64,000 nucleotides of DNA from JAFALK01 sp042701975 (lineage in GTDB: Bacteria; Pseudomonadota; Gammaproteobacteria; Burkholderiales; Burkholderiaceae_C), in NCBI GenBank assembly GCA_042701975.1, contig CP170561.1, positions 1,922,001 through 1,986,000 on the forward strand, read 5' to 3'. A program made the position numbers and the translations under genes. The notes beneath the pieces were generated by a model. That model worked only from the letters and a program-made list of their open reading frames with translations. It did not search any database and was not told the origin of the DNA. Shown in pieces: positions 42,186-50,931 of this stretch. Numbering within the stretch: position 1 is the stretch's first letter; each line of letters begins with the position of its first letter.

Positions 42186-42992
42186 ATGCCGCAAAACTCA
42201 TCTGACTCCGACGACGAGCTCGCCGGTACCGAAGCCCCCTTCGTCTCGCACCTGATCGAGCTGCGCGACCGCCTGGTGCGCGCCACCATCGCCGTGCTGG
42301 TGATGTTCGTCGTGCTGTGTGTCTTCCCGACGCCTGCGGTGCTCTACGACTGGCTCGCCGCGCCTTTGGTGGCCCATCTGCCGCCGGGCTCCAAGCTGAT
42401 CGCCACCAACGTGATCTCTCCCTTCCTGGTGCCGATGAAGATCACGCTGCTGGCTGGCTTCTTGCTGGCGCTGCCGGTGGTGCTCTACCAGGTCTGGGCC
42501 TTCGTGGCGCCGGGGCTGTACTCGCACGAAAAGAAGCTCGTGCTGCCGCTGGTGGTCTCCAGCACCTTGCTGTTCTTCGTGGGCGTGGGCTTTTGCTACT
42601 TCTTCGTCTTCGGCAAGGTCTTCACCTTCATCCAGCAGTTCGCGCCCAAGAGCATCACGGCGGCGCCGGACATTGAGGCCTACCTGGGCTTCGTGATGAA
42701 CATGTTCCTGGCCTTCGGCGTGGCCTTCGAGGTGCCGGTGATCGTGGTCGTGCTCGCCCGCATGGGCATCGTCAGCGTGCCCAAGCTGCGTGAGTGGCGC
42801 GGCTACTTCATCGTCATCGCCTTCATCGTCGCGGCCGTCATCACGCCGCCGGACATCGTCTCCCAGCTCTCGCTGGCCATCCCGATGTGCGTGCTCTACG
42901 AAGTGGGCCTGCTGGCCGCCAACTGGTTCGTCCGCTACTCGAGCAAGCCGGCCGAGGAAGAAGAGAAGTCGAGCGCTCAGTCCGGATCCTGA
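42186..42992 (+). CDS. tatC: Twin-arginine translocase subunit TatC
   Basis: Polytopic core of the Tat translocon, recognising twin-arginine signals. 268 residues, six transmembrane helices. Conserved FVSHLIELRDRLVRATIAVL at ~19–38 and FEVPVIVVVLARMGIVS at ~180–196. The short C-terminus (AEEEEKSSAQSGS) overlaps the 3' end of the convergent protease gene by 16 bp. Confidence 0.96.
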   Translation: MPQNSSDSDDELAGTEAPFVSHLIELRDRLVRATIAVLVMFVVLCVFPTPAVLYDWLAAPLVAHLPPGSKLIATNVISPFLVPMKITLLAGFLLALPVVLYQVWAFVAPGLYSHEKKLVLPLVVSSTLLFFVGVGFCYFFVFGKVFTFIQQFAPKSITAAPDIEAYLGFVMNMFLAFGVAFEVPVIVVVLARMGIVSVPKLREWRGYFIVIAFIVAAVITPPDIVSQLSLAIPMCVLYEVGLLAANWFVRYSSKPAEEEEKSSAQSGS

Positions 42993-44149
42993 TCCTGATC
43001 CAGATCGGGCTTGGGCGGCGGCGGTCGCTGCCCCACCTTGAGCCGCAGCTCCATCGCGCGCTTGCCGCGCAGCAGCTTCACCGCCACGCTGGCGCCCGGC
43101 TTGAGCGCTGACACGGCGGCCAGCAGCTCCGGCGGGTTGCGCACCGCGCGGCCGTTGATCTCCTGCAGCAGATCGCCCGCCTGGATGCCCGCGCCTTCGG
43201 CCGGGGCCTTGCGCACCACGCGGCTCACCACCACGCCTTCTTCCGCATCGAGCTTGAGCGCTTGCGCCAGCTCGGGCGTGAGCTCGCGCGTCTGCACGCC
43301 GATCCAGCCGCGTTCCACCCGGCCATGTTCCAGCAAGGCGGTCATCACCTCGCGCGCCGTGCTGGCGGGAATGGCGAAGCCGATGCCCAGCGAGCCGCCG
43401 CTGCGCGAGAAGATCGCGGTGTTGATGCCGACGAGATTGCCCTCGGCGTCCACCAGCGCGCCGCCCGAGTTGCCCGGATTGATCGCCGCATCCGTCTGGA
43501 TGAAGTTCTCGAAGGTGTTGATGCCCAGCCGCGAGCGGCCCAGTGCCGAGACAATGCCCGAGGTCACCGTCTGGCCGACATTGAACGGATTGCCGATGGC
43601 CAGCACCGTATCGCCAACCTGCAGGTCCTGCGCATCGCCGAAAGCAATCACGGGCAGCGTGTCCATCTCGATCTTGAGCAGCGCGACATCGGTCTCCGGA
43701 TCGGCGCCGACCAAGCGCGCCCGCGCTTGCCGGCCATCGGCCAACTGCACCTCGATGTCCGACGCGCCGACCACCACATGGCTGTTGGTCAGCAGATAGC
43801 CGTCGGCCGAGACGATCACGCCGGAGCCCAGGCCCTGCTGTGGCATGTCCGGTGAGCTGCCGCCGAAGAAGCGCGACCACGGATCGCGTGGGTTGACGCG
43901 CGGCGGCGGCTTGCTGGCAGTGATGGAAACGACGGCCGGCGCGGCGCGGCGAGCGGCCTGCGCCAGGCCCGGATGGGCCGGGGCGGGGCGGCTGGCGGCA
44001 CTCGCGAAGGGACCGACCAGTTGCACCGGGCCCACAGAGCGGGGCGCCGTGTTCAACCACTCCGGCTTGAGGGTGGCCAGCACGAAGAGCACGGCCACCG
44101 CGACAGTCGTGGCCTGGGCGAAAATCAGCCAGAGTCTGCGCACTTCCAC
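42977..44149 (-). CDS. Membrane-anchored trypsin-like serine protease of the DegS/HtrA family
   Basis: Periplasmic protease tethered by one N-terminal helix, like DegS or AlgW, which cut anti-sigma factors in envelope stress. ~390 residues from GTG 44149, chosen for GAGGAG 4 bp upstream; the frame is open to 44218 but that part overlaps the divergent gene. TM at ~8–27 (FAQATTVAVAVLFVLATL). Catalytic triad H124 (LTNSHVVVG), D154 (PETDVALLKI), S228 (NPGNSGGALV), then a single PDZ domain (~277–367). The tail is Pro/Asp-rich, ending DLDQDQDPD, from a small gatcct repeat. Placement after tatC is common in the order. Confidence 0.9.
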   Translation of the reverse strand: MEVRRLWLIFAQATTVAVAVLFVLATLKPEWLNTAPRSVGPVQLVGPFASAASRPAPAHPGLAQAARRAAPAVVSITASKPPPRVNPRDPWSRFFGGSSPDMPQQGLGSGVIVSADGYLLTNSHVVVGASDIEVQLADGRQARARLVGADPETDVALLKIEMDTLPVIAFGDAQDLQVGDTVLAIGNPFNVGQTVTSGIVSALGRSRLGINTFENFIQTDAAINPGNSGGALVDAEGNLVGINTAIFSRSGGSLGIGFAIPASTAREVMTALLEHGRVERGWIGVQTRELTPELAQALKLDAEEGVVVSRVVRKAPAEGAGIQAGDLLQEINGRAVRNPPELLAAVSALKPGASVAVKLLRGKRAMELRLKVGQRPPPPKPDLDQDQDPD

Positions 44150-44163
44150 ACCACTCCTCGACC

Positions 44164-44907
44164 ATGATTCACCGTCACGATCTCGTCCGCCATTTCGACA
44201 GCCTGCTCGAGGCCGCACGGTTCAAGGATTATGGGCCGAACGGTCTGCAGGTCGAGGGCCGCGAGCAGATCGGCCATCTCGTCTGCGGTGTCACCGCGAG
44301 CCTGGCGCTGATCGATGCCGCCATCGAGGCCAAGGCCGATGCCATCCTCGTTCACCACGGCTTGTTCTGGCGCGGCCAGGACGGCCGCGTCACGGGCTGG
44401 ATGAAGCAGCGCCTGGCCAAGCTGCTGGCCCACAACATCAACCTGATCGCCTACCACCTGCCGCTCGACGCGCATGCCGAGCTCGGCAACAACGCGCAGC
44501 TTGCGCGCGTGCTGGGCTGGCGTGCCGATGCGCGCTTCGGCGAGCAGGATCTGGGCTTTGTCGGTGCCATCGATACCGATGTGGCGGCGTTGGCGCAACG
44601 GGTCGAGCACAGCCTTGGCCGGCCAGCGACAGTCGTGCCCGGCGATGGCCGTCGCCTGCGCCGCGCGGCCTGGTGCACGGGTGGTGCGCAAGGCTACTTC
44701 GAGGCGGCGATCGCAGCCGGTGCCGACGTGTTCCTCACCGGGGAAATCTCGGAGCCGCAGGCCCATTACGCCCGCGAGACGGGCGTGGCCTTCATCGCCG
44801 CCGGCCACCACGCCACCGAACGCTACGGTGTGCAGGCGCTGGGCGCGCATGCGGCCGAGCAGCTGGGCCTGAGCTGGCAGTTCATCGATGTGCCCAATCC
44901 GGCATGA
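44164..44907 (+). CDS. Nif3-like dinuclear metal-centre hexameric protein
   Basis: YbgI/Nif3 (DUF34) family; a conserved toroidal protein with a two-metal site, sometimes annotated as GTP cyclohydrolase I type 2 but of unproven function. 247 residues. Metal-ligand segments LVHHGLFWRGQ near residue 63, AYHLPLDAHAELGNNAQLA near 98 and GHHATERYGVQAL near 213, with FLTGEISEP. Divergent from the DegS-like gene and upstream of pdxA by 50 bp. Confidence 0.92.
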   Translation: MIHRHDLVRHFDSLLEAARFKDYGPNGLQVEGREQIGHLVCGVTASLALIDAAIEAKADAILVHHGLFWRGQDGRVTGWMKQRLAKLLAHNINLIAYHLPLDAHAELGNNAQLARVLGWRADARFGEQDLGFVGAIDTDVAALAQRVEHSLGRPATVVPGDGRRLRRAAWCTGGAQGYFEAAIAAGADVFLTGEISEPQAHYARETGVAFIAAGHHATERYGVQALGAHAAEQLGLSWQFIDVPNPA

Positions 44908-44957
44908 CGGGCAATTCCCCTGCAGTCTTCTGTCCTGCACATGCTCCAATCCCACCC

Positions 44958-45947
44958 ATGGATTCGCCCCGCCTGCTCCTGACCATGGGTGATGCCTGCG
45001 GCATCGGCCCGGAGATCATCATCAAGGCGTTTCAACAGGACGGAGGCGCCGGGCTGTGCGTGGTGGGTGACGTGGAGCTGATGCGCCGCGAGACGGCTGG
45101 TCGCCTGCCCGTGGCGCAGCTCGATTCGCCGCTGCAGCAGGCGCCGCCGGGCAGCCTGCCGGTGTGGCAGCCGTCGGACCTGCCCAAAGGCCTGCTCGAA
45201 TTGCCGCGCGGCCAGATCGACGCGCGCGCTGGCTTGGCTGGCGCACGCTGCATCGGCGCTGCCGTTCGCGCCGTTCAGCAAGGCCAGGCCGAAGGCATCG
45301 TCACCGCGCCCATCCACAAGGAAGCCCTGCACGCAGCCGGCGTGCCGTACCCGGGCCACACCGAGATGCTGCAGGACCTGGCCTCGCAAGGCGGCGTGGT
45401 GCGGCCGGTGCGGATGATGCTGGCCAATGAGGAACTGCGTGTCGTGCTGGTCACCGTGCACTGCTCGCTGCGCCAGGCCATCGAACAGGTGAGCTTCGAG
45501 TCGGTGCTGCAGACGGTGCGCATCGCCGACGCCGCGCTGAAGCGCTTCGGCATCGAGCGGCCGCGCCTGGGCGTTGCCGGCCTGAACCCGCATGCGGGCG
45601 AGGGGGGCCTGTTCGGCAGCGAGGAGATCGACCACATCGAGCCCGCGATCAAGGCCGCGCGTGGTGATGGCATTGATGCGCGCGGGCCGTTCGCGCCGGA
45701 CACCGTCTTCATGCGGGCCCGCAAGGGCGAGTTCGACGCCGTCATTGCCATGACGCACGACCAAGGCCTGATCCCTGTGAAGTACCTGGGCGTGGAGCAG
45801 GGCGTCAACGTGACGCTGGGCCTGCCCTTCGTGCGCACCAGTCCCGATCACGGGACCGCCTTCGACATCGCAGGCCAGGGCAAGGCCGATGCCAACAGCA
45901 TGCTGGCCGCCATCCGCATGGCGCGCGTGCTGAGCGTCGCGGGCTGA
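44958..45947 (+). CDS. pdxA: 4-hydroxythreonine-4-phosphate dehydrogenase
   Basis: Vitamin B6 (pyridoxal phosphate) biosynthesis; oxidises 4-hydroxythreonine 4-phosphate, then works with PdxJ. 329 residues from ATG 44958. LTMGDACGIGPEIIIKAF at ~8–25, GIVTAPIHKEALHAAGVPYP with the metal-binding HTEML just after, VAGLNPHAGEGGLFG near 210 and MTHDQGLIPVKYLG near 272. The frame is open upstream over unrelated sequence. Confidence 0.95.
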   Translation: MDSPRLLLTMGDACGIGPEIIIKAFQQDGGAGLCVVGDVELMRRETAGRLPVAQLDSPLQQAPPGSLPVWQPSDLPKGLLELPRGQIDARAGLAGARCIGAAVRAVQQGQAEGIVTAPIHKEALHAAGVPYPGHTEMLQDLASQGGVVRPVRMMLANEELRVVLVTVHCSLRQAIEQVSFESVLQTVRIADAALKRFGIERPRLGVAGLNPHAGEGGLFGSEEIDHIEPAIKAARGDGIDARGPFAPDTVFMRARKGEFDAVIAMTHDQGLIPVKYLGVEQGVNVTLGLPFVRTSPDHGTAFDIAGQGKADANSMLAAIRMARVLSVAG

Positions 45948-45949
45948 GC

Positions 45950-46363
45950 TCAGCTGCCGCGCTTTTCGCGCAGCGTCTGCATCACCTGCTGGGCCTTGTC
46001 CGCGCAGCCCAGGTCACCGCCGCTCTCGATCGTCTCGATGGCCAGCAGCAGCTGCGTGCGGGTCTGCACCAGCCGCTCCTGCAGCTGCTCGATCTCCACG
46101 ACCTTGCGCCTGAGGCCCTCCAGCATTTCGCTGTGCTGCCATTGGCCGGGCGCCGCCGGCAACAGGCTGCGGATCTCCTCGAGCGAGAAACCGGCGCCCT
46201 GGGCGCGCGTGATGATCTCCAGCGTCCACAGTGCGTCCGGGCCGTAGTGGCGATAGCCGTTCTCGCGGCGCTCCACGGCGTTCAGCAGGCCGCTGGCCTC
46301 ATAGAAACGGATGCGCGAGGGGGCCAGCCCGCTGCGCTGCGCCAGTTCGCCGATCTTCACCAA
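45950..46363 (-). CDS. MerR-family transcriptional regulator
   Basis: 137-residue MerR regulator. N-terminal winged HTH MVKIGELAQRSGLAPSRIRF, then YEASGLLNAVERRENGYRHY, and a coiled-coil dimerisation helix (residues ~78–120). Only one cysteine (LGCADKAQQ near residue 121), so a mercury or redox-cluster site like MerR or SoxR is not evident; an organic or electrophilic inducer is more likely. It is divergent from the Old Yellow Enzyme gene, with a MerR-type promoter in the gap. Confidence 0.9.
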   Translation of the reverse strand: MVKIGELAQRSGLAPSRIRFYEASGLLNAVERRENGYRHYGPDALWTLEIITRAQGAGFSLEEIRSLLPAAPGQWQHSEMLEGLRRKVVEIEQLQERLVQTRTQLLLAIETIESGGDLGCADKAQQVMQTLREKRGS

Positions 46364-46380
46364 ATACCTCCAGATTGCGC

Positions 46381-46411
46381 TTGACCTTCAAGTTAACTTT
46401 AAAACTAGAGT
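46381..46411 (+). promoter_or_regulatory. MerR-type promoter with 19-bp spacer
   Basis: TTGACC (46381–46386) and TAGAGT (46406–46411) are separated by exactly 19 bp, the stretched spacing that MerR-family activators untwist. The spacer contains AAGTTAACTT, a perfect palindrome (46390–46399), where the dimer would bind, as for SoxR boxes. It would drive the oxidoreductase at 46442. Confidence 0.75.
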
Positions 46412-46441
46412 TCGCGCCAGGTCAACACAAGCCCACTGCTC

Positions 46442-47671
46442 ATGAAACTGTTCGAAGCCCTGCAACTCCCCAATGGTTCGTCCCTCCCGAACCGCATCGC
46501 CAAGGCTGCCATGGAAGAAAACATGGCCGATGCCGATCACGCGCCCTCCGAGGCGCTGATGCGCCTGTACCAGGCCTGGGCCGACGGTGGCGCCGGCCTG
46601 CTGATCACAGGCAACGTGATGGTCGATCGCCGCGCCATGACCGGCCCCGGCGGCGTGGTGCTGGAAGACGCGGCGCAGTTGGAGCGTTTCCAGCGCTGGG
46701 CGCGCATCGGCCGCGGCGGCGGCGCGCAGTTCTGGCTGCAGATCAACCACCCGGGCCGCCAGATGCCGGCGGACATGGGCCAGCCGACCTGGGCACCCTC
46801 GGCCGTGGCACTGGACCTGGGCAAGATGTCCAAGTTCTTCGGCACGCCCCAGGCCATGACGGCTGCGCAGATCGCCGAGGTGATCGAGCGCTTTGCGCGC
46901 ACGGCCGAGCTCGGCGAGCAGGCCGGCTTCTCGGGTGTGGAGATCCATGCCGCACACGGCTACCTGCTGAGCCAGTTCCTGTCACCGCTGACCAACCAGC
47001 GCGAGGACGAATGGGGTGGCTTGCTGGCCCATCGCGCGCGGCTGCTGATCGAGGTGGTGCGGGCCGTTCGTGCCCGGGTCTCGCCGGGTTTCACCGTGGC
47101 CGTGAAGCTCAACTCCGCGGACTTCCAGCGCGGCGGTTTCAGCGCTGAGGATGCGCGCCAGGTCGTGCAGTGGCTGAACGATGAGGCGGTCGACCTGGTC
47201 GAGCTGTCCGGCGGCAGCTACGAAGCCCCGGCCATGCAGGGCCAGGCGCGCGACGGCCGCACGCTGGCGCGCGAGGCCTACTTCGCCGAATTCGCGCGCG
47301 ACATCCGCGCCGTCGCTCGCATGCCCGTTCTGGTCACTGGCGGCATCCGTCGCCTGGCGGTGGCTGAAGAGGTGGTGCGCAGCGGCGTGGACATGGTGGG
47401 CATCGCCACGGCCCTGGCGATCGAGCCCGACCTGCCGAATCAGTGGAAGGCCGGTAAAGACAGCGCCCCTGCGCTGCGGCCGATCCAGTGGAAGAACAAG
47501 GTCATGGCCTCGATGGCCAATATGGCGGCGGTGAAGTTCCAGCTCGGAAGGCTCAGCCGCGGGAAGTCGAGCCAGCCGGGTGTGTCGCCGCTGCTGGCCC
47601 TGATCAAGCAACAGTTCGCGGCCAAGCGCCAGACGCGCAAGTACCGGGCCTGGATCAGTGTTGTGAGTTGA
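46442..47671 (+). CDS. NADH:flavin oxidoreductase, Old Yellow Enzyme family
   Basis: FMN-dependent ene-reductase-type (OYE/NemA-like) TIM-barrel enzyme that uses NAD(P)H to reduce electrophilic alkenes or nitro compounds. 409 residues. NRIAKAAMEENMADADHAPS near residue 18, QFWLQINHPGRQMPADMGQP near 98, GFSGVEIHAAHGYLLSQFLS near 161 (H-A-A-H-G FMN/substrate signature) and the barrel end VLVTGGIRRL. Its transcription is probably controlled by the divergent MerR regulator. Its 3' end overlaps the DUF1631 gene by 17 bp. Confidence 0.92.
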   Translation: MKLFEALQLPNGSSLPNRIAKAAMEENMADADHAPSEALMRLYQAWADGGAGLLITGNVMVDRRAMTGPGGVVLEDAAQLERFQRWARIGRGGGAQFWLQINHPGRQMPADMGQPTWAPSAVALDLGKMSKFFGTPQAMTAAQIAEVIERFARTAELGEQAGFSGVEIHAAHGYLLSQFLSPLTNQREDEWGGLLAHRARLLIEVVRAVRARVSPGFTVAVKLNSADFQRGGFSAEDARQVVQWLNDEAVDLVELSGGSYEAPAMQGQARDGRTLAREAYFAEFARDIRAVARMPVLVTGGIRRLAVAEEVVRSGVDMVGIATALAIEPDLPNQWKAGKDSAPALRPIQWKNKVMASMANMAAVKFQLGRLSRGKSSQPGVSPLLALIKQQFAAKRQTRKYRAWISVVS

Positions 47672-50093
47672 GCGCCGCCAGCTGCTTGCGCGCCCGCGCC
47701 TGGGCGCGTTCCAGCAGGTACGCGTTCTCGAAGGCGCGCAGGCGGCCGGCCTCGCACATGCGCTTGAGCATGCGCGCCGTCATGGTCACCGTCTCCTGGT
47801 GCTTGCTGCCCTGCGTGAAGATGAAGAAGCTGCGGCCCGCGCTGATGTGGGCCAGACGGACCTTCTTCCACTCATCGCCCACATTCATGCGGTAGGCAAA
47901 GCCGAGCTGCAGGTGGTCGATCAGCAGTTCGCCTTCGACGGGCTCCGGCGCTTCCTGCAGGGCCGGCAGGCCTTCGATGCTGATCTCGTCGGACAGCAGC
48001 GGCACGTCGGCGTGCTCGCCCGGCGGGACGACGATCTCGATGTCGACCTGGCCGTTCCAGTCCACGCCGGCCTCGTCCATCAGGCCCAGGCTGCGGGCTT
48101 CGGCCTCGGTCAGACGGGCGCCCACGTCGAGGTCGGCGCCGACGCTGGAGCCCGAAGGCAGATCCTTTTCGTTGGGCGGCGCGACGCCGAAGACGGTTTC
48201 CAGCTGCTTGGCCAGCAGATTGGTTTCCAGTGGCGTCAGGGCCTGGCCCTTGAGCGATTCGGCGTGCGCGGGCAGCAGCTCGGCAAAGAAGCCCTTGCGT
48301 GCGGGCTCGGGCCACTGGATCAGGTCCAGGCCTTCGTTGAGCGTGCGCATCAGCATGGGCAACTGGCCGAGGAAGGCCTGGCGCGCTGCGGTGCCGGTCT
48401 TGGGCTGGACGCTCATGACGAGGTCGCGGCCGAACAGACGCAGGCGCTGCTCGCGTTCGGGCGGCCCTTCGCGGTTGGCCAGCACGATGGCCTGGCTCCA
48501 CACCTGGGAGAGGAAGTCGCGCAGGAACGGGGCGCAGGGCACTGGGCCCAGCGCCGACTGCAGCTGCTGCATGTACTTCTGCTGCAGGCGCAGGTCGATT
48601 TCCTTGCGCTCGACGAGATTGGCGGCATCGCCCTGGGCCTTCAGGGTGGCAGCGGTCTGCTCGGCGATGAAGGCTTCCAGTTCGTCCAGCTTGGCTTCGT
48701 AGACGTCGATGCGGTCAAAGTCGCCTTCGGCCACATCCTGCACCAGCTCGCGCACCCGTTGCAGGAAGGCGCGGCCGGGGTCTTCGGAGAAGTCGTCATA
48801 GGCGCAGGCCAGCGAGGCCATGCGGTTGACGAAGCGGCGCACCGGATGGCGGCGCGAGGAGAAAAACGTCGGGTCGCCCAGCGCCACGCGCAGCACGGGC
48901 AGCTGCAGCCGGGCGACAAGGCGCGCCATCTGCGGCGGCACCTTGTTGTCCGACAGGATCTGGTCGAAGAGGCTGCCCACCACGTCGATGACCATGTGGT
49001 CGAGACGGCCGGTGGCGGCCTGGCGGAGTTCTTCTCGGTGCTGGACGATCAGGTTGGGTGGCAGAGGCACGGCCGACCAGTCGACACCGGGGCCGCCATC
49101 GCCATAGCCCGAGGGCTCGAAGCCGCCGGCCTGGCTGGGATGGAAGCCACCGCCGCCGCCGCCAGCCGTGAACGGGACGGAGGAGAGGCGACGGATCAGG
49201 TCCATCATCTGGGGATCGACCACGCCGAAGCCGCCGCGGGGACCATAGCCGCCTTGGCCACCATGGCCGCCGTGGCCGGAATGACCACTGGGGCCGTAGC
49301 CGCCGCCGTGTCCGTAGCCGGTGTGGCCGAAGCCGCCGTGGCCGGAGCCATGGCCGCTGGGGTGTGCGCCCGGGTGCGTGCCGTGGCGTGAATCGAACTC
49401 GCCGTGATTGCTCGGCGGGCCGCCCTGCAGCGACTGGTTGCGCGAGTGCGGATCGGCGCCGCGCACGCGCAGGTCCTGCGGACGCAGACCGCGGTTGCGG
49501 AACAGCTCGGCGATGTCGGCATAGCAGCCGCGCATCTCCAGCGCCAGCGCGCGGGTCATCTCGTCGACGAGGACCTCGCGGGTCTGGGTGTCGTCGCTGA
49601 CGGCGTTCACGCCTTCCAGCAGAGCGCCGCCGACGAGCTCGGGCCGCAGCGGGTTGCGTTCGCCCTGGCTGACGCCGAAGACGTAGGACTCGACCTCGCG
49701 CAGCTCCCACTCGCTGTGGTGGCCCAGAGCCAGGCCGATGCGATCGGCGGCCACGAGGGCGTCCACCTGGTCGTCGTCCATCAGGGAGAGCTCGCTCCAG
49801 TCCTTCTTCTTGTGGGCCGGAACGGGGGCTGCGGCCGCGGCGGAGCTGTGCTGCTCGTTGGCGACTTGGTTGCGCAGGGATTGGTAGAACTGGTGGCCGA
49901 ACAGGGCCTGCTGCTTGCGGAACACGAATTGCGCGGCCAGCAAGGCGTCGCGCTTCTTCATGTTGCCGGCCGAAAGCGCGGCCATGCCGAGGCCTTCGGC
50001 GCAGCGCTCGGCAGCTTGCTCGGCGGCCGTGCGCATGCGCTGGATGGCGGCATCCAGGTGCGGATTCAGGCGGAGGTCGGGGGCGTTCATCAA
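47655..50093 (-). CDS. DUF1631 family protein with a Gly/His-rich insert
   Basis: 812-residue protein of unknown function. The C-terminal ~500 residues match DUF1631 (e.g. VIDVVGSLFDQILSDNKVPP and LRVALGDPTFFSSRRHPVRR), a family known mainly from Burkholderiales and relatives. The very end (FAYRMNVGDEWKKVRLAHIS, SFFIFTQGSKHQETVTM) resembles a PilZ-like C-terminus. Residues ~235–290 are a low-complexity stretch dominated by Gly, His, Ser and Tyr (HGSGHGGFGHTGYGHGGGYG and similar), possibly metal-binding or disordered. No enzyme motif seen. Convergent with the oxidoreductase gene. Confidence 0.85.
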   Translation of the reverse strand: MMNAPDLRLNPHLDAAIQRMRTAAEQAAERCAEGLGMAALSAGNMKKRDALLAAQFVFRKQQALFGHQFYQSLRNQVANEQHSSAAAAAPVPAHKKKDWSELSLMDDDQVDALVAADRIGLALGHHSEWELREVESYVFGVSQGERNPLRPELVGGALLEGVNAVSDDTQTREVLVDEMTRALALEMRGCYADIAELFRNRGLRPQDLRVRGADPHSRNQSLQGGPPSNHGEFDSRHGTHPGAHPSGHGSGHGGFGHTGYGHGGGYGPSGHSGHGGHGGQGGYGPRGGFGVVDPQMMDLIRRLSSVPFTAGGGGGGFHPSQAGGFEPSGYGDGGPGVDWSAVPLPPNLIVQHREELRQAATGRLDHMVIDVVGSLFDQILSDNKVPPQMARLVARLQLPVLRVALGDPTFFSSRRHPVRRFVNRMASLACAYDDFSEDPGRAFLQRVRELVQDVAEGDFDRIDVYEAKLDELEAFIAEQTAATLKAQGDAANLVERKEIDLRLQQKYMQQLQSALGPVPCAPFLRDFLSQVWSQAIVLANREGPPEREQRLRLFGRDLVMSVQPKTGTAARQAFLGQLPMLMRTLNEGLDLIQWPEPARKGFFAELLPAHAESLKGQALTPLETNLLAKQLETVFGVAPPNEKDLPSGSSVGADLDVGARLTEAEARSLGLMDEAGVDWNGQVDIEIVVPPGEHADVPLLSDEISIEGLPALQEAPEPVEGELLIDHLQLGFAYRMNVGDEWKKVRLAHISAGRSFFIFTQGSKHQETVTMTARMLKRMCEAGRLRAFENAYLLERAQARARKQLAALNSQH

Positions 50094-50252
50094 GCGTTGC
50101 TCAGGCAGCGCGCCTGACGCGCAGGCGCTGCTGAACCTAGTATCGCGCCAATGAACAGGCCCAATCCCTTGCGGGGGACTGCCGGGGCCCCGCAGGGTGC
50201 CAAATAGCTAACAAATCGCGCGCAGGAAACTTTTTCTTACCGGTGTCGCGGC

Positions 50253-50690
50253 TCACTTGCGCAACGAATCGCGGATCTCGCGCAACAGCAGGACGTCTTC
50301 CGGCGTGGCGGCCGGCTCGGCCGGGGCCGGGGCGGGCTCGGCGCGCTTGAGCTTGTTGATGGCGCGCACCATCATGAAGATGATGAAGGCCAGGATGACG
50401 AAATTGATCAGCACGGTGAGGAAGCCGCCGTAGGCCAGCACCGGCACGCCGGCCTTGCCCAGGGCCTCGGCCGTCATCGCGCCCTTGTAGTCCGCCGGGA
50501 TGGCGCTCAGGGCGATGAAGTGGCTGGAGAAATCCAGGCCGCCGAAGATGGCGCCCACGATGGGCATGATCAGGTCCTTGACCATGGAGTCGACGATCTT
50601 GCCGAAGGCGCCGCCGATGATCACGCCCACAGCCAGGTCGATCACATTGCCCTTGACGGCGAATTCGCGGAATTCAGAAAAGAAGCTCAT
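50253..50690 (-). CDS. mscL: Large-conductance mechanosensitive channel MscL
   Basis: Pentameric safety valve for hypo-osmotic shock in the inner membrane. 145 residues. N-terminal amphipathic SFFSEFREFAVKGNVIDLAV, first pore helix VIIGGAFGKIVDSMVKDLIM, second helix VLINFVILAFIIFMMVRAIN and a C-terminal helical bundle (LLREIRDSLRK). The start has GAGGGA upstream. Transcribed away from petA, with a 241-bp gap that has no other gene. Confidence 0.96.
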   Translation of the reverse strand: MSFFSEFREFAVKGNVIDLAVGVIIGGAFGKIVDSMVKDLIMPIVGAIFGGLDFSSHFIALSAIPADYKGAMTAEALGKAGVPVLAYGGFLTVLINFVILAFIIFMMVRAINKLKRAEPAPAPAEPAATPEDVLLLREIRDSLRK

Positions 50691-50931
50691 CGGTTCCCTC
50701 CCTTGGGTGCAGATTGGTGCTGAATTCGGGCGATTGTGCCGGTCGAAACAAGGGGGGTACCCCGGGCAAGCCCTCAGGTTCTTGCTGATGGGAGTGCCCT
50801 ATGGCGGCCCTTAGAATCTTTTGTTGTGTCTGATCCCTGCCATCGCTTATTGATGAGGCTGGGGGCGGGGCAGGAGACTGCAGCCCCGTGATAGGTGTAT
50901 CTCGCGAACAGAAGTCTGATGAAGGACCCTC

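Noticed and set aside
43845..45947. 700-residue protein ending in PdxA
   Set aside because: The upstream part overlaps the DegS-like and Nif3-like genes in a wrong frame; PdxA starts at 44958.
50170..50194. TGCGGGG/CCCCGCA hairpin downstream of mscL
   Set aside because: No T-run on either strand, so not called a terminator.
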